Of a DNA stretch of 64,000 nucleotides, positions 8,803 to 18,646 are shown piece by piece. Source of the stretch: Bin87 sp965221295 (lineage in GTDB: Bacteria; Chloroflexota; Dehalococcoidia; Lucifugimonadales; UBA3495). Within the stretch, counting starts at the first letter, position 1; the number at the start of each line of letters is the position of its first letter. Made by a program: the position numbers and the translations under genes. The notes beneath the pieces are model-generated. The model was not told the DNA's origin. It worked only from the letters and a program-made list of their open reading frames with translations, and ran no database searches. Location of the stretch: the NCBI GenBank assembly GCA_965221295.1, contig OZ244879.1:1302001-1366000 (forward strand), written 5' to 3'.

Positions 8803-11800
8803 GTGACCCGTTCCGCCGAATACGTGGAGTTGCGGGGGCACAGCTGGTACAGCTTCGGCGCTGGGGCGTCTTCCACCGCCGACCTGGTGAATCGCGCCGC
8901 CGGGCTGGAATACCCGGCCCTGGGGCTGACCGACGTGTCGAATCTATGCGGCGCGCTGGAGTTCAGCCTGCAGTGCCTGGAGGTTGGCGTGCAGCCCATC
9001 CTGGGGGCGGACCTTACGACGCGCGACCCGGAGGGCGACGGCGCCTTGTCCTTCATTGCTGAAACCGGGGAGGGTTACGCTAACCTGTGCCGGCTGGTTT
9101 CCCTGGCCCACGTGACGGCCAGCCGCACTGAGCCAATCCTCGACTCGCGTTTCCTGGAATCTCACGCCGGCGGGCTGATTGTCCTGTTGGGCGCGCCTGG
9201 CAGCGTACTGGCGCGGCTGATCCACCAGGGAGAATGGGCGCCGGCGCAGGCTCTGGTGGAGCGGTATCGAGGTTGGTTTGGACGCTCCCAGGTTTTCCTC
9301 GAATTGCAACAGCACCTGGTCCACGGCGACACCGCGCGCAACAAGCGGCTCAGTGAGCTGGCAGAGCGCTGCGAGGTGGAGACCGTCGCTACCAACGAGG
9401 TCTGGTATCACGACCAAGAGCGCGCTCGCCTCCACGACGCGCTGACCGCCGTCCGGCTAAACCGGTCACTTTCCGATGTTCGGGAAAGCCTGAAGGTGAA
9501 CGGTCATTACCGGCTGAAATCCTCTCTGGAGATGGCCAACTTGTTCCGTCGCTACTCCGACGCGCCCGCCAATGCCTGGGCCATTGCCGAGCGCTGCTCG
9601 GACTTGATCCTGCCCCAATACCTGGCCGGGCGTTACGCCTACCCGGATTGCCCGACACCGCCAGGCTACGACGCCCACTCTTGGTTGCGACGCCTGTGCG
9701 AGGAATCGGCGGCCCGACGCTACGGGCGGATTGACCGCAGGGTTCGAGAGCGGCTGGATGAAGAGTTCGACCTGATCGGACGGCACAGGCTGGCCGGCTT
9801 CTTCCTGGTCTATCACCGCATCGTGGAACTGGCTCGCGAGTGTATGCTGGAGTTGGGCCACGGGCACTCGGAAACGCCTCTGGAATGGCTGCCCCCTGGT
9901 CGGGGTCGGGGTTCTTCGGTGTCAATGCTGGTGGGCTACCTCATCGGACTGTCTCACGTCGATCCGGTGGAGTACGGCCTTACGCTGGACCGCTTCTTAT
10001 CCGCCGAAACCGCCGCGCTGCCGGACATCGACCTAGACTTTCCCCGAGACATCAGAGAAAAGCTCATCCTGCGGGTCATCGAGGAGTGGGGCTGGGACCA
10101 CGCGGCCCTGGCTGGAATGATGCCCACCTACAAGGCTCGCGGCGTCGCGCGCGATTTGGGCAAGGTATTGGGCTTGCCCGCCGACGAGGTGGCGGCGCTG
10201 GCCCGCGGTCTGGAAACCGACTCCGTTGCCCAATTGTCCACTTCGTCCATGCTCCTGGACCGGCGCGACCGGCCCGGCTGGCGGGACCTGCTGGCCTTGT
10301 CGCAGCAGCTGGCCGGCTTTCCCAAGGGTTTGGCGCAGCACCCGGGCGGAATGCTGGTATCTTCCACGCCGCTCACCGACCTGATGCCGGTGCAGACCTC
10401 GGCCATTGCCGGCCGCTACGTGGCCCACTGGGACAAAGACAGCGTTGACGACGCCGGCGTTCTGAAAATCGACCTGCTCGCCCTGGGCGCGCTATCCCAG
10501 ATGCAACGGGCGGTTCGATTGGCCCGCGACCGCGCTGGCCAAGAACCGGACCTCAGCCGAATCGACTATCGGGACTCGGAGGTCTTCGCCGACCTGGGAC
10601 GTGGCGACACCGTGGGCGTGTTTCAGGTGGAGTCCGCCGCCCAGATGCAGACTATCGTGCGAATGAAGCCAAAGGATATCTACGACCTGGCGCTGGAGGT
10701 GGCGGCGGTGCGGCCCGGCGTGGGCGCCAACGACGGCGTGGCTGAGTTCCTGCGCCGAAGGCAGGGCGCGACTTGGGACTACGAGCATCCCCTGGAGCGA
10801 CACGCCCTGGAACGCTCGTTGGGCGTCATCATGTTCCAGGATCAGGTGGTGCAGCTGGGCATGGACGTAGGCGGTTTCACTGCCGCCGAGGCCGACCGGA
10901 TGCGTCGCGCCTTCGGACGCCGCAATGGGGAAGCTCTGGTGGAATCCTTCCGTAAACGGTTCATTGCCGGCGCCGTGGAGCGGGGCGTACCGACAGCGAC
11001 TGCCGAAACCATCTTCGGCAAATTCAATCCTCACTATATGTTTCCCGAGGGACACGCCCTGGCCTTCGCCTTCACCGCATACCAGATGGGGTGGCTGCGC
11101 CGGTATCACCCGCTGGAGTTCTTCGTGGCCCTGTTCAACGAGCAGCCCATGGGCTTCTGGGACCCCGATACCCTAAAGCAGGACGCGCGTCGGCTGGGAC
11201 TGCGCGTGGCCCATCCCGACGTGAACAAATCCGACCTGCTTTGCACCGCCGAGGGCGACGACACCCTGCGTCTGGGGTTGACCTTCGTCAAGGGCGTTGA
11301 TAATCGCTTGGGTGAGACGCTGTTGCGGGCGAGGGAAAGCGGCCCGTTCGCCGATTTGTCGGACCTGCTGGCCCGGTGCGGGTTGCCACGGGAAGCGCTG
11401 GAAAACCTGGCCCGCGCCGGCGCCATGGACCAGTTGCCCGGCTGCGCCGACCGGCGTAGCGTCCTGTGGCAAGTTGGGGCCGGCTACGTATCCGGCGCGC
11501 GGCGCGGCCAACTTGCCCTGGCGTTGCCCGCCGCCAATCCGCCCGAGGTTTTGGCAGCGACATCCCGCGCCCGCCGGATGCTGGACGAGTACGCCATGCT
11601 GGGCCTCTGTCCCGACGGGCACGTGATGGAACTGTTGCGGCGCCAGCTGGGAGCCGGCGTACTGACCAGCGACGGTCTGCAGGGCTGCCGCGATGGCGAC
11701 GTGGCGCGGGTGGCTGGTCGGGTGGTGCGTCGTCAGCGACCCCTGGCGGCGGCGGTGTTCCTGACGCTGGAGGACGAATTCGGCCTGATTCCTCTCGCGG

Positions 11801-11967
11801 TCTGGCCCGCACAGTGGGAGCGACTCAAGGGAGCGTTGCGGCGATCTATCATCGTGGTGGAAGGCCAGGTGTCGCGGCGCGACGATACGTTGAACGTGGT
11901 GGCGCAAAACGCCTGGCCGCTGGGCCTGGACCTGGATTACCGACACGGCCGGCGAGATTGGCAGTGA
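8803..11967 (+). CDS. dnaE2: Error-prone DNA polymerase III alpha subunit DnaE2
   Basis: The product is 1054 residues from GTG 8803, one base after the imuB stop. It has an N-terminal PHP domain (LRGHSWYSFGAG, then YPALGLTDVSNLCG) and a polymerase core with the catalytic PDIDLDFPRDIREK motif near residue 405. A helix-hairpin-helix and a C-terminal OB domain follow (VARVAGRVVRRQRPLAAAVF). This length and domain order fit DnaE2 rather than replicative DnaE. It performs translesion synthesis with ImuB and so drives induced mutagenesis. Expression is presumably set by the imuB promoter. Confidence 0.95.
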   Translation: MTRSAEYVELRGHSWYSFGAGASSTADLVNRAAGLEYPALGLTDVSNLCGALEFSLQCLEVGVQPILGADLTTRDPEGDGALSFIAETGEGYANLCRLVSLAHVTASRTEPILDSRFLESHAGGLIVLLGAPGSVLARLIHQGEWAPAQALVERYRGWFGRSQVFLELQQHLVHGDTARNKRLSELAERCEVETVATNEVWYHDQERARLHDALTAVRLNRSLSDVRESLKVNGHYRLKSSLEMANLFRRYSDAPANAWAIAERCSDLILPQYLAGRYAYPDCPTPPGYDAHSWLRRLCEESAARRYGRIDRRVRERLDEEFDLIGRHRLAGFFLVYHRIVELARECMLELGHGHSETPLEWLPPGRGRGSSVSMLVGYLIGLSHVDPVEYGLTLDRFLSAETAALPDIDLDFPRDIREKLILRVIEEWGWDHAALAGMMPTYKARGVARDLGKVLGLPADEVAALARGLETDSVAQLSTSSMLLDRRDRPGWRDLLALSQQLAGFPKGLAQHPGGMLVSSTPLTDLMPVQTSAIAGRYVAHWDKDSVDDAGVLKIDLLALGALSQMQRAVRLARDRAGQEPDLSRIDYRDSEVFADLGRGDTVGVFQVESAAQMQTIVRMKPKDIYDLALEVAAVRPGVGANDGVAEFLRRRQGATWDYEHPLERHALERSLGVIMFQDQVVQLGMDVGGFTAAEADRMRRAFGRRNGEALVESFRKRFIAGAVERGVPTATAETIFGKFNPHYMFPEGHALAFAFTAYQMGWLRRYHPLEFFVALFNEQPMGFWDPDTLKQDARRLGLRVAHPDVNKSDLLCTAEGDDTLRLGLTFVKGVDNRLGETLLRARESGPFADLSDLLARCGLPREALENLARAGAMDQLPGCADRRSVLWQVGAGYVSGARRGQLALALPAANPPEVLAATSRARRMLDEYAMLGLCPDGHVMELLRRQLGAGVLTSDGLQGCRDGDVARVAGRVVRRQRPLAAAVFLTLEDEFGLIPLAVWPAQWERLKGALRRSIIVVEGQVSRRDDTLNVVAQNAWPLGLDLDYRHGRRDWQ

Positions 11968-12224
11968 TCATAGCGTAACGCCAAGGCCAACCTGCTTCTG
12001 TTGCCCGTAGGCAGCGTTGGCGGGGCTTCCCGCCGGAAGTCCACGTCGTTTATGCCGCGCTTGCGAATCAATCCCAAAAGGCTTACGCTGGCACGGGCCT
12101 TCAGCCTCTACTGCGGATTGCTTGTTGTTCCGATGGAGACAACGCGGTGGTTGTCATACTGCCGCCCTCGCCTCTGGCGACAACTCCGGGGACTTTGCTG
12201 ATGGAATTCTCGAGGGACTACACA

Positions 12225-13070
12225 ATGAACACAGTGATTGATGCCTGGCGTCAACAAATGGAAGCGCATGAACGTGACATGGCCGCCCTACGCAAGAACA
12301 GCGGCGGCCACGGACACGGCGGCCACGGGCAGGGAACCCAACGGCTCACCTATACGAACCGGCCTGCGGATCCGTTCCGGTCAGACGACCCAGTTGTGAA
12401 CGCGCTTTTCGCGACGTTGGAAGGGAGCGCAGAGATACTCGACGTGGGCGGCGGTTCAGGCCGATTGGCGCTGCCGCTGGCGACGCGGGGTAAGCGGGTG
12501 ACTGTGGTGGAGCCGTCCGAGGATTCGGTGGCGCTCCTGAACGCCCGCGCGTCTGACGCTGGAATCGAGGACATCACCATCATCAATAAGGCCTGGGAAG
12601 ATGTGTTTGAACCGACGGCGGACATCGTTGTTTGCTCCCTGGTGTTGCACCACGTCAAAGATGCGTGGCCCTTTGTGGTGAAACTGCAAAAACACGCTAC
12701 AGATCGTGTGGTGGTGGTGGAAATGATGGAGACCCCTGGGGCGATAGAAATGCCCTTCTACGAGCGCGTGTACGGTTCCGCGCCGACGCCACTGCCCGGT
12801 CTTCCGAAGATTTTGGAGTTGCTGTGGGCGATGGAGATTTTCCCCGATGTGCAGATGGTGGCCCCGGAAACCGCGACTCTCGATAGCGACCGAGACGGCG
12901 CGATCGACCATTTGAGAAGGCGACTCGGCGTGGAACCGGGAAGCGATGAGGACGCGCGGTTGCTGGCCGCCGCATCCGACTTGCTGGCAGACACCACCGA
13001 AGGCGTAACGGTTCGGGGCGTGGCACCCAGGCGGAGCGCGATTGTTTCTTGGAGGCCAGCGAAGGATTGA
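12225..13070 (+). CDS. SAM-dependent methyltransferase, class I
   Basis: ATG 12225 is chosen because GAGGG lies eight bases upstream and the upstream extension looks non-coding. The product is about 281 residues. A His/Gly-rich stretch near residues 27-37 (HGHGGHGQG) precedes the SAM-binding motif ILDVGGGSGRLALPLA. The acidic post-I strand VTVVEPSEDSV and the motif IV-like DIVVCSLVLHHV follow. The substrate is unknown. The His-rich insertion could bind metal, but that is speculation. It stands alone between the polymerase cassette and a repeat-containing gap. Confidence 0.82.
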   Translation: MNTVIDAWRQQMEAHERDMAALRKNSGGHGHGGHGQGTQRLTYTNRPADPFRSDDPVVNALFATLEGSAEILDVGGGSGRLALPLATRGKRVTVVEPSEDSVALLNARASDAGIEDITIINKAWEDVFEPTADIVVCSLVLHHVKDAWPFVVKLQKHATDRVVVVEMMETPGAIEMPFYERVYGSAPTPLPGLPKILELLWAMEIFPDVQMVAPETATLDSDRDGAIDHLRRRLGVEPGSDEDARLLAAASDLLADTTEGVTVRGVAPRRSAIVSWRPAKD

Positions 13071-13901
13071 TTTTGATTCGCGGTCGGCGCCATCCGGCAT
13101 CGCCGCAGGAAACCGATGCTGTACGCCGTCGCGCCGAGGGTATCAGGGTGGCGTCGATGTGGCGAAGGCAGACCTTCGTATCGTCACGGCGCCGACCCTG
13201 CGTAGCCAAGCCTGCCGGTTCGAAAAGTATCGATCCGCTGGATCCGCTGCTGGCTGCGTCAATCTGCGCGACCACCGCAACGTCGCCCAAATCCCGGCCA
13301 TCGAACCGCTCTGGTCGTCATCATCCAGATTCGCAGAAGTGAGAGTGGAAAGGTCTCCCAGAACGGCGGGTAGCGACTCGCTGAATCATAGTCGGTCAGA
13401 ATTAGGCCAGTGACCGTGCCGTTGATAATCGGCGCGCCACGCCAAGTGGCCGGGGGATGAGTAGCGCCAACTCACCCCGTCATGTACGTCAAGCCTCGGC
13501 CGTTGGTGGGTATTCGCCAGGCTTCTTTGCCTGGCGCCGTTGCTCCAGGGCTGCAGCCGCCTGGCGCCGTTGCTCCAGGGCTGCAGCCGCCTGGCCGGTC
13601 GCCAAGCTATCCGGGTTGTGGCGCGCCGTCGTTGCTGTCAGATGTCGCTCCCGCGATGACGAGCAATTCCGGGGGCGGAAGCCCACACGGAAACGCGTCG
13701 GATAACATCGGTCACGGGGCAAACTTCGTTCGACGCTCGAACGCCTCCGTCCCGCTTGGCGCCAATGTGACGCGCCTCACCGCCGCCAGAGCGACGCGCT
13801 AGCGCCAGATCTTCGGCCAGCCCAGCCCGACTTGGCGTCGTCCAATTCGCATCAGCGAAGCCCAACCGGACCACGATTTGCAAAAGGCCCAGTGGCCCGC
13901 C
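13071..13901. other. Gap of about 830 bases without a recognised gene
   Basis: Several overlapping short frames exist in all phases with no family signature. The only clear structure is the 30-bp tandem duplication at 13531-13590. The stretch may be decayed coding DNA. Confidence 0.45.
13531..13594. repeat. Perfect 30-bp tandem duplication
   Basis: 13531-13560 and 13561-13590 are identical 30-mers (beginning CTGGCGCCGTTGCTCCAGGG), and the first bases of a third unit follow. Thirty is divisible by three, but no supported gene crosses it. Confidence 0.95.
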
Positions 13902-13930
13902 TTGCTGTACTCGCCGGATTGAATTACGAT
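13902..13930 (+). promoter_or_regulatory. Sigma-70-like promoter of the epimerase gene
   Basis: TTGCTG at 13902-13907 and TACGAT at 13925-13930 are separated by exactly 17 bases and lie about 48 bases before the ATG at 13978. Confidence 0.5.
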
Positions 13931-13977
13931 ATGTTTAACGCGCGGGGCGACAACCGCCACGCCCGTCCACCAAATTT

Positions 13978-14949
13978 ATGGCAGAATCCACCAAAGTCCT
14001 GGTCACCGGCGGCGCCGGCTTTATCGGGTCTCACCTGGTAAACGGCCTGCTGGATCAAGGCTACTCCGTAGCCGTGGTGGATGATCTCAGCTCTGGGCAA
14101 CTGCGCAATCTCGACCATCGGGCTACCTTCTACCACTCTTCCGTCAACGATCCGAGGATCGGTCAGATCATCCAGCGTGAGGGACCGGAGATCATCTTCC
14201 ACCTGGCCGCCCAGAGCAGCGTGCGACAATCAACCGTGGATCCGGTGGCCGACGCTGACTCCAACGTGCTGGGCACCATCCGGCTGCTTTCCATCGCCGC
14301 CGCCGAGGGTGTCGACAAAATTGTATTCTCGTCCACCGGCGGCGCGATCTACGGCAACCCAGACACCGTGCCCTGCGACGAGGACACGCCGGTCAACCCC
14401 CTGACGCCTTACGCCCTGTCTAAGTACGTCTGCGAGCTTTACCTGGAGCTTTTCAACCGCACCTACGGCTTGCAGTACACAATACTGCGTTACGCCAACG
14501 TGTACGGGCCAGGGCAGGACCCCAACGGCGAGGCTGGCGTCATCGCCATTTTCGCTGGCCTGATGCTGCGGGGCCGCAGCGCCAACATCTACGGCAACGG
14601 GCTGCAGGAGCGCGACTTCGTGTACGTATCCGACGTGGTGGAAGCGAATTTGGCCGCCGCCTACCGGGGGGATGGGCGCATTTACAATATTGGAACAGGC
14701 CATCCCGTTACCATCAACCACATCTATTCTCTGTTGCAGGAAAGCGCTGAATTTCACCATGAGCCGGTGCATCGCCCGCGGAGGGCCGGCGAAGTATTGA
14801 AGATCGCCCTTGACTCCAGCCGCGCTGCCAAAGAACTTGGCTGGGAACCCCAAGTTCCCCTGGAGGAAGGCTTGCGCCGCACCGTTGACTACATCAGAGA
14901 ATCCGGGATCCGGCGGTCCGCTCGCGCCAGATACGGAGCCAACCGATAA
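13978..14949 (+). CDS. NAD-dependent nucleotide-sugar epimerase/dehydratase
   Basis: The product is 323 residues of the extended SDR family. The Rossmann glycine motif is VLVTGGAGFIGSHLVNGLL at the N-terminus. Later come FHLAAQSSVRQS, the catalytic Ser region VFSSTGGAIYG and the Tyr-Lys pair in PYALSKYVCELYLELF. This resembles UDP-glucose 4-epimerase (GalE-like) proteins, which interconvert UDP-sugars for cell-surface polysaccharides. The exact sugar cannot be read from sequence. It has its own promoter and is followed after 78 bases by trxB, which has a separate strong ribosome site. Confidence 0.9.
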   Translation: MAESTKVLVTGGAGFIGSHLVNGLLDQGYSVAVVDDLSSGQLRNLDHRATFYHSSVNDPRIGQIIQREGPEIIFHLAAQSSVRQSTVDPVADADSNVLGTIRLLSIAAAEGVDKIVFSSTGGAIYGNPDTVPCDEDTPVNPLTPYALSKYVCELYLELFNRTYGLQYTILRYANVYGPGQDPNGEAGVIAIFAGLMLRGRSANIYGNGLQERDFVYVSDVVEANLAAAYRGDGRIYNIGTGHPVTINHIYSLLQESAEFHHEPVHRPRRAGEVLKIALDSSRAAKELGWEPQVPLEEGLRRTVDYIRESGIRRSARARYGANR

Positions 14950-15027
14950 CCGGCCTACAGCCAGCGGAACGACTGCCACATCCGGTCGTCTGGGCCAAAC
15001 CACCACTGCACAGGAGGGATCATTTCG

Positions 15028-15948
15028 ATGGCAAAGGATTACGACGTTGTGATTCTTGGCGCCGGGGCCGCCGGCTTGTCCGCTGGACTCTATTCCACTC
15101 GCGCTATGCTCAGCACCGTGATGATTGAGAGCATCGGCCCCGGCGGACAGTTGCTGATCACTGACGAGATCGAAAACTACCCCGGCTTCCGAGACGGCGT
15201 CAAGGGTCAGGAACTGGCCGACGAAATGTACAACCAAGCCGAGCGCTTTGGGGCCAAAATGGAGTTCGCCGAAGTGGAATCGGTGGAAAATTTGCATGAT
15301 GACCGCAAACTAGTCCGAACCTCAGAGGGCGACTTCAACGCCAAGGCCATCATCATCGCCACCGGCGGCGCCCACAACAAGCTCGGCGTGCCCGGCGAGG
15401 ACGAGTTTAGCGGCCGCGGCGTCTCCTATTGCGCCGTCTGTGATGGCAACTTCTTCCGCGGTCAGGACGTGGCAGTGATCGGTGGCGGTGACTCGGCGAT
15501 GGACGAGAGCTTCTACCTCGCCGGCATCTGCAACTCGGTAACCATCATTCACCGTCGCGACGAGCTCCGCGCCACCAAGGTGCTCCAGGACCGCGCCTTC
15601 GCCAACGAAAAGCACAAGTGGCTTTGGAGCCACGTGGTCGAGGAGTTCGTCGGCAGCGACGTTCTGGAGGCCGCCAGGGTCAAGAACCTCAAAACCGGCG
15701 AAGTTTACGATTACCCCACCGCCGCCGCCTTCGTGTACGTCGGTTTCCATCCCAACACCGAGGCGTTCAAAGACCTGCTCGACATGGACGAGCTCGGACA
15801 CATTCGCGCCGACATCCACATGCGCACCAATATACCCCAGGTGTATGTCTGCGGCGACGCCCGCGCCGATTCCACCCGCCAACTCGGGGCGGCCGTTGGC
15901 GACGGCATCACCGCCGCGCTCTCCGCCTTCCACGACCTTTCGGCGTGA
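15028..15948 (+). CDS. trxB: Thioredoxin reductase
   Basis: The product is 306 residues, typical for low-molecular-weight TrxB. It has an N-terminal FAD site (VVILGAGAAGLSAGLY) and the redox-active CAVC at about residues 135-138. The NADPH site is VAVIGGGDSAMDESFYLA, and a C-terminal FAD segment ends in the family pattern VYVCGDARADSTRQL followed by GAAVGDG. AGGAGGG precedes the start at a normal distance. The enzyme reduces thioredoxin with NADPH. No thioredoxin gene is adjacent. It converges with the TauE gene. Confidence 0.96.
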   Translation: MAKDYDVVILGAGAAGLSAGLYSTRAMLSTVMIESIGPGGQLLITDEIENYPGFRDGVKGQELADEMYNQAERFGAKMEFAEVESVENLHDDRKLVRTSEGDFNAKAIIIATGGAHNKLGVPGEDEFSGRGVSYCAVCDGNFFRGQDVAVIGGGDSAMDESFYLAGICNSVTIIHRRDELRATKVLQDRAFANEKHKWLWSHVVEEFVGSDVLEAARVKNLKTGEVYDYPTAAAFVYVGFHPNTEAFKDLLDMDELGHIRADIHMRTNIPQVYVCGDARADSTRQLGAAVGDGITAALSAFHDLSA

Positions 15949-16008
15949 GACGACGCCTACTGACGATGTGTCCCTAGCGAGGCCTCTTGACGGGTCCTCT
16001 CGGGAAAC

Positions 16009-16752
16009 TCACAGCAGCCGTAGCGCCTCTCGGCCCAGTAGCGCCAAACACCCGCCGATAATCACGAACAGTACGGCGTAGCGAAACACCGTCAGACTCA
16101 TGCGGCGGGACACCCACCCGCCAGCCAGCGTCCCGGCCACCACCGCCGGCGCGCCCACGCCAATGTCCCTAAGCATCTCGCGAGGGATCAACCCAGTCGC
16201 TGCGTACAGCGCTAATCCCAGCGCGCCGGCCAGCAGGAAATACACCGCTAGCGTCGCCCTCATTTGTTCCCGAGACCAGTCCTGTTCGATGGCGTAGATG
16301 CCGGCCAGCGGCCCGCCGATGCTCAACGAGGTGGTTAGCAACGTGGTGGTGAAACCGAACCCCACGGCGGCCAGCTTGGTCCGCGCGCGTGGAATCCTCA
16401 CGTTGAGCAGGTTCACTACTGCGATTAGCAAAATCAACGCGACGATGGCCGTGCGCAATACGGTCGGCGCGGCGACATTCAGCAGGAATACTCCCAACGC
16501 CACGGGAGGCAGTCCTGCCACCACGAACAGCCAAGACTGATCCCACCGGTAGTGTCGCCAGGTTTGCGCCAATATCAGTAGGGTAGCCAACGCTATCATG
16601 GAATTGGCCAGCACCACGACCTGCCGCGGTTCCAGTATCAGCAACAAGATGGGCGCCATGGCCAGCGCCATGCCGAACCCCACGGCGCTGAACACGAACG
16701 AACCCAGTAGCAGCGCGGCCAGACCGATAAGCAGTTCCCAGCCGGTGAACAT
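16009..16752 (-). CDS. TauE/SafE-family membrane permease
   Basis: The product is 247 residues, almost entirely hydrophobic, with about seven to eight membrane segments. It begins with an amphipathic start and LIGLAALLLGSFVFSAVGFG, the first TauE repeat motif. A second repeat motif lies in TTLLTTSLSIGGPLAGIYAI. The family (DUF81) exports sulfite, sulfonates or related organic anions; the substrate here is unknown. Its ATG overlaps the stop of the upstream kinase-like gene as TGATG, so the two are translationally coupled. Confidence 0.85.
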   Translation of the reverse strand: MFTGWELLIGLAALLLGSFVFSAVGFGMALAMAPILLLILEPRQVVVLANSMIALATLLILAQTWRHYRWDQSWLFVVAGLPPVALGVFLLNVAAPTVLRTAIVALILLIAVVNLLNVRIPRARTKLAAVGFGFTTTLLTTSLSIGGPLAGIYAIEQDWSREQMRATLAVYFLLAGALGLALYAATGLIPREMLRDIGVGAPAVVAGTLAGGWVSRRMSLTVFRYAVLFVIIGGCLALLGREALRLL

Positions 16753-17756
16753 CAGGATTGGTGGAACAAACCCAATTGCGCCGCTCGCAGCATTGCCCTC
16801 TGCACCTGCACCACCGGCGGACCGTCTCGGGCCAACAGAATTTCAACTGCATCGTCCGGACTCAATACCAACGAGCGTTCGCCGTCCAACGCCAAAGTGC
16901 AATAGCGTCGTTCCAACGCCACCGGCGCCCCCTCGTGCAGCAGATCCCAATCCGCGATGGCGGTCGGCTCGACCATGCCCGGACCCACTGGCGCGACCAC
17001 CGTAGCGGCGGGCGCCGTCGCGCTGTCGGAACCGGCGAGTCGGTAACGCAGCCCGCCCACGTCGGCAATCGACAGCGGGTGCAGCCGGCCTCCCACCGAC
17101 GATAGACCGATGCCAGCCGGCTCGGCGCGGGTCAGAAACACCTCATGCACCGTGTCCAGGTTCCAGATAGCCCGGGTGGCCACGTAGCGTTCGCGAGACA
17201 CAGCGACGTCCACCAACGCCAGGTCCCGCTGTTCACCGTTGACGTGAATGTGTAAGGTCTTGCTGATTATCGTCGCGTCCGCAGGGCTGAGTCTGCCCGA
17301 TGCGATCAAACCGGCGGCTATACCAGCCAGAGTTCCCTCTACCATCACCGGAAAGATGTTGTTGGTGCCCGTGGAAATGGCCACCAACGGAATCTGATTT
17401 GTTCCTACGGCCACCGCCCGGTTGGTGCCGTCGCCGCCCAGGGTAATGAGGCAGCCCACCCCCATGTCCGCCATCATGGCCGCCGCTCTGGTGGTGTCGC
17501 CCTCGGTGTATAGGGGCGACATGGGCAGCATTTCCAGATGAATGTTCACGCTGGAGTCGTCCGCGGCCCTACGGCACAAGTTGCCGCTGTCGGGCATCGC
17601 CACCACTTTTTCAACCTCGGTGGACTGCAGGCCGATCAGCGCCCGTCTGACGATATTCACCTTTTCCCAGTCGGGAACCACGCGGCCCTGGGCGACCAGC
17701 CGGCGAATGTCCTTGCTGGCGGCCGGATTGGCGATGATTCCGACGGTATTGGCCAC
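16752..17756 (-). CDS. ATP-NAD kinase-like protein of the AcoX type
   Basis: The product is 334 residues. It starts MANTVGIIANPAASKDIRRL and has the NAD-kinase fold signature LITLGGDGTNRAVA, then VAISTGTNNIFPV. These match the AcoX branch of ATP-NAD kinase-like proteins, often found near acetoin or other catabolic genes. Whether it phosphorylates NAD is not established for the branch. It is coupled by TGATG to the TauE permease, which hints that both handle one small-molecule pathway. No acetoin dehydrogenase genes are nearby. Confidence 0.8.
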   Translation of the reverse strand: MANTVGIIANPAASKDIRRLVAQGRVVPDWEKVNIVRRALIGLQSTEVEKVVAMPDSGNLCRRAADDSSVNIHLEMLPMSPLYTEGDTTRAAAMMADMGVGCLITLGGDGTNRAVAVGTNQIPLVAISTGTNNIFPVMVEGTLAGIAAGLIASGRLSPADATIISKTLHIHVNGEQRDLALVDVAVSRERYVATRAIWNLDTVHEVFLTRAEPAGIGLSSVGGRLHPLSIADVGGLRYRLAGSDSATAPAATVVAPVGPGMVEPTAIADWDLLHEGAPVALERRYCTLALDGERSLVLSPDDAVEILLARDGPPVVQVQRAMLRAAQLGLFHQS

Positions 17757-18201
17757 GTTCTCAACCTTTTGTTGCGTAGTCGGCGTTGTCGCTAATCTGG
17801 TTGTACGCGCCCAATCCTATCCAGTGGCAATGCGGTTGGACTGCAACCTTGTCTCGCGGGAGTCGAATATGCTGGCTGGATCGCCCTTCAGGTCCACCTG
17901 TGGCGTCAGGCCGCCACGATACTTGCGCGTGGATTCTAGTACGCCACGCCTTTCGTATCAATTGTGGACGACACACCGGCGCGACACGAACGGGTCTATG
18001 CGATCCATTTGATAGCGATGGGTACGTGGGTTTTGGCGCCAATCCCGATGGCAGGCGAGGGATTCCATTAGGCGAAGAAAGGCGCGGTCATAAACCGCCA
18101 TGAAAACACCCGCCAGTGCGAGCCTGAGCCCGGACGGCGGGGAAGACTGAACATAAGCTAGCAAACATTTCCCAAGCTGTCAAGCGGCGCGATACGCTGC
18201 T
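17757..18201. other. Intergenic, nothing recognised
   Basis: About 445 bases lie upstream of the kinase-like gene. Overlapping short frames exist on both strands with no signature. It must hold the minus-strand promoter of the kinase/TauE pair, which I cannot place with confidence. Confidence 0.4.
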
Positions 18202-18381
18202 ATGATGCGTCAACGTCGGTCGAATTCAGTAGCGAATACGGAGGTTACTATATCAGAGAACGCGAAAACGACCGCACAGTTTGTTGGCCTGGTGGCAATA
18301 TCGGCCATTGCGCCAGCAGCGGCATATTGGGGCTACAACATGGCAGTGATGGCTCTACTGCGTTCTTTGGGTTGCTGTTAG
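18202..18381 (+). CDS. Small predicted membrane protein (59 residues)
   Basis: This short frame runs from ATG 18202 to TAG 18379-18381. The C-terminal half (TAQFVGLVAISAIAPAAAYW then GYNMAVMALL) forms one membrane helix. A GGAGG lies inside the frame near 18240 without a good ATG after it, so the true start is unsure. It resembles no family I know. It precedes another small hydrophobic frame by 73 bases. Confidence 0.35.
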   Translation: MMRQRRSNSVANTEVTISENAKTTAQFVGLVAISAIAPAAAYWGYNMAVMALLRSLGCC

Positions 18382-18454
18382 AGCATGCAGCAGACGCGCC
18401 ATCAGGAGGCCATCCACGCGGGAATCTGAAATCGCGGCCACCATCGCCGACCTG

Positions 18455-18646
18455 ATGCTCATGCTGGACCAGCTGGGTAGCATTTGGTCGCACGGGCTGT
18501 GGGCGATGGTCGCCATCTTCTGCACCGCCTTGCTGTGCGCCACCATCGCGGCAACCGCTCTGGGCGTGACGTTCGGTCTGCTGGGATTGATCTGGACCAA
18601 ACAACTGGTGGTGTGGGCGGCCCCGCTGGTCTTTGACGCTTGGTAA
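18455..18646 (+). CDS. Small predicted membrane protein (63 residues)
   Basis: ATG 18455 opens a 63-residue frame. A central hydrophobic stretch of about 30 residues (AMVAIFCTALLCATIAATAL then GVTFGLLGLIW) would span the membrane once or twice. The frame stays open upstream (SESEIAATIADLM) with no clear start. No family is recognised. Pairing with the preceding small membrane frame could be a real two-gene unit or decay of one longer gene. Confidence 0.35.
   Translation: MLMLDQLGSIWSHGLWAMVAIFCTALLCATIAATALGVTFGLLGLIWTKQLVVWAAPLVFDAW

Noticed and set aside
14230..15297. Minus-strand 355-residue frame across the epimerase and trxB
   Set aside because: It spans two well-supported plus-strand genes and their ribosome site, with no family match.
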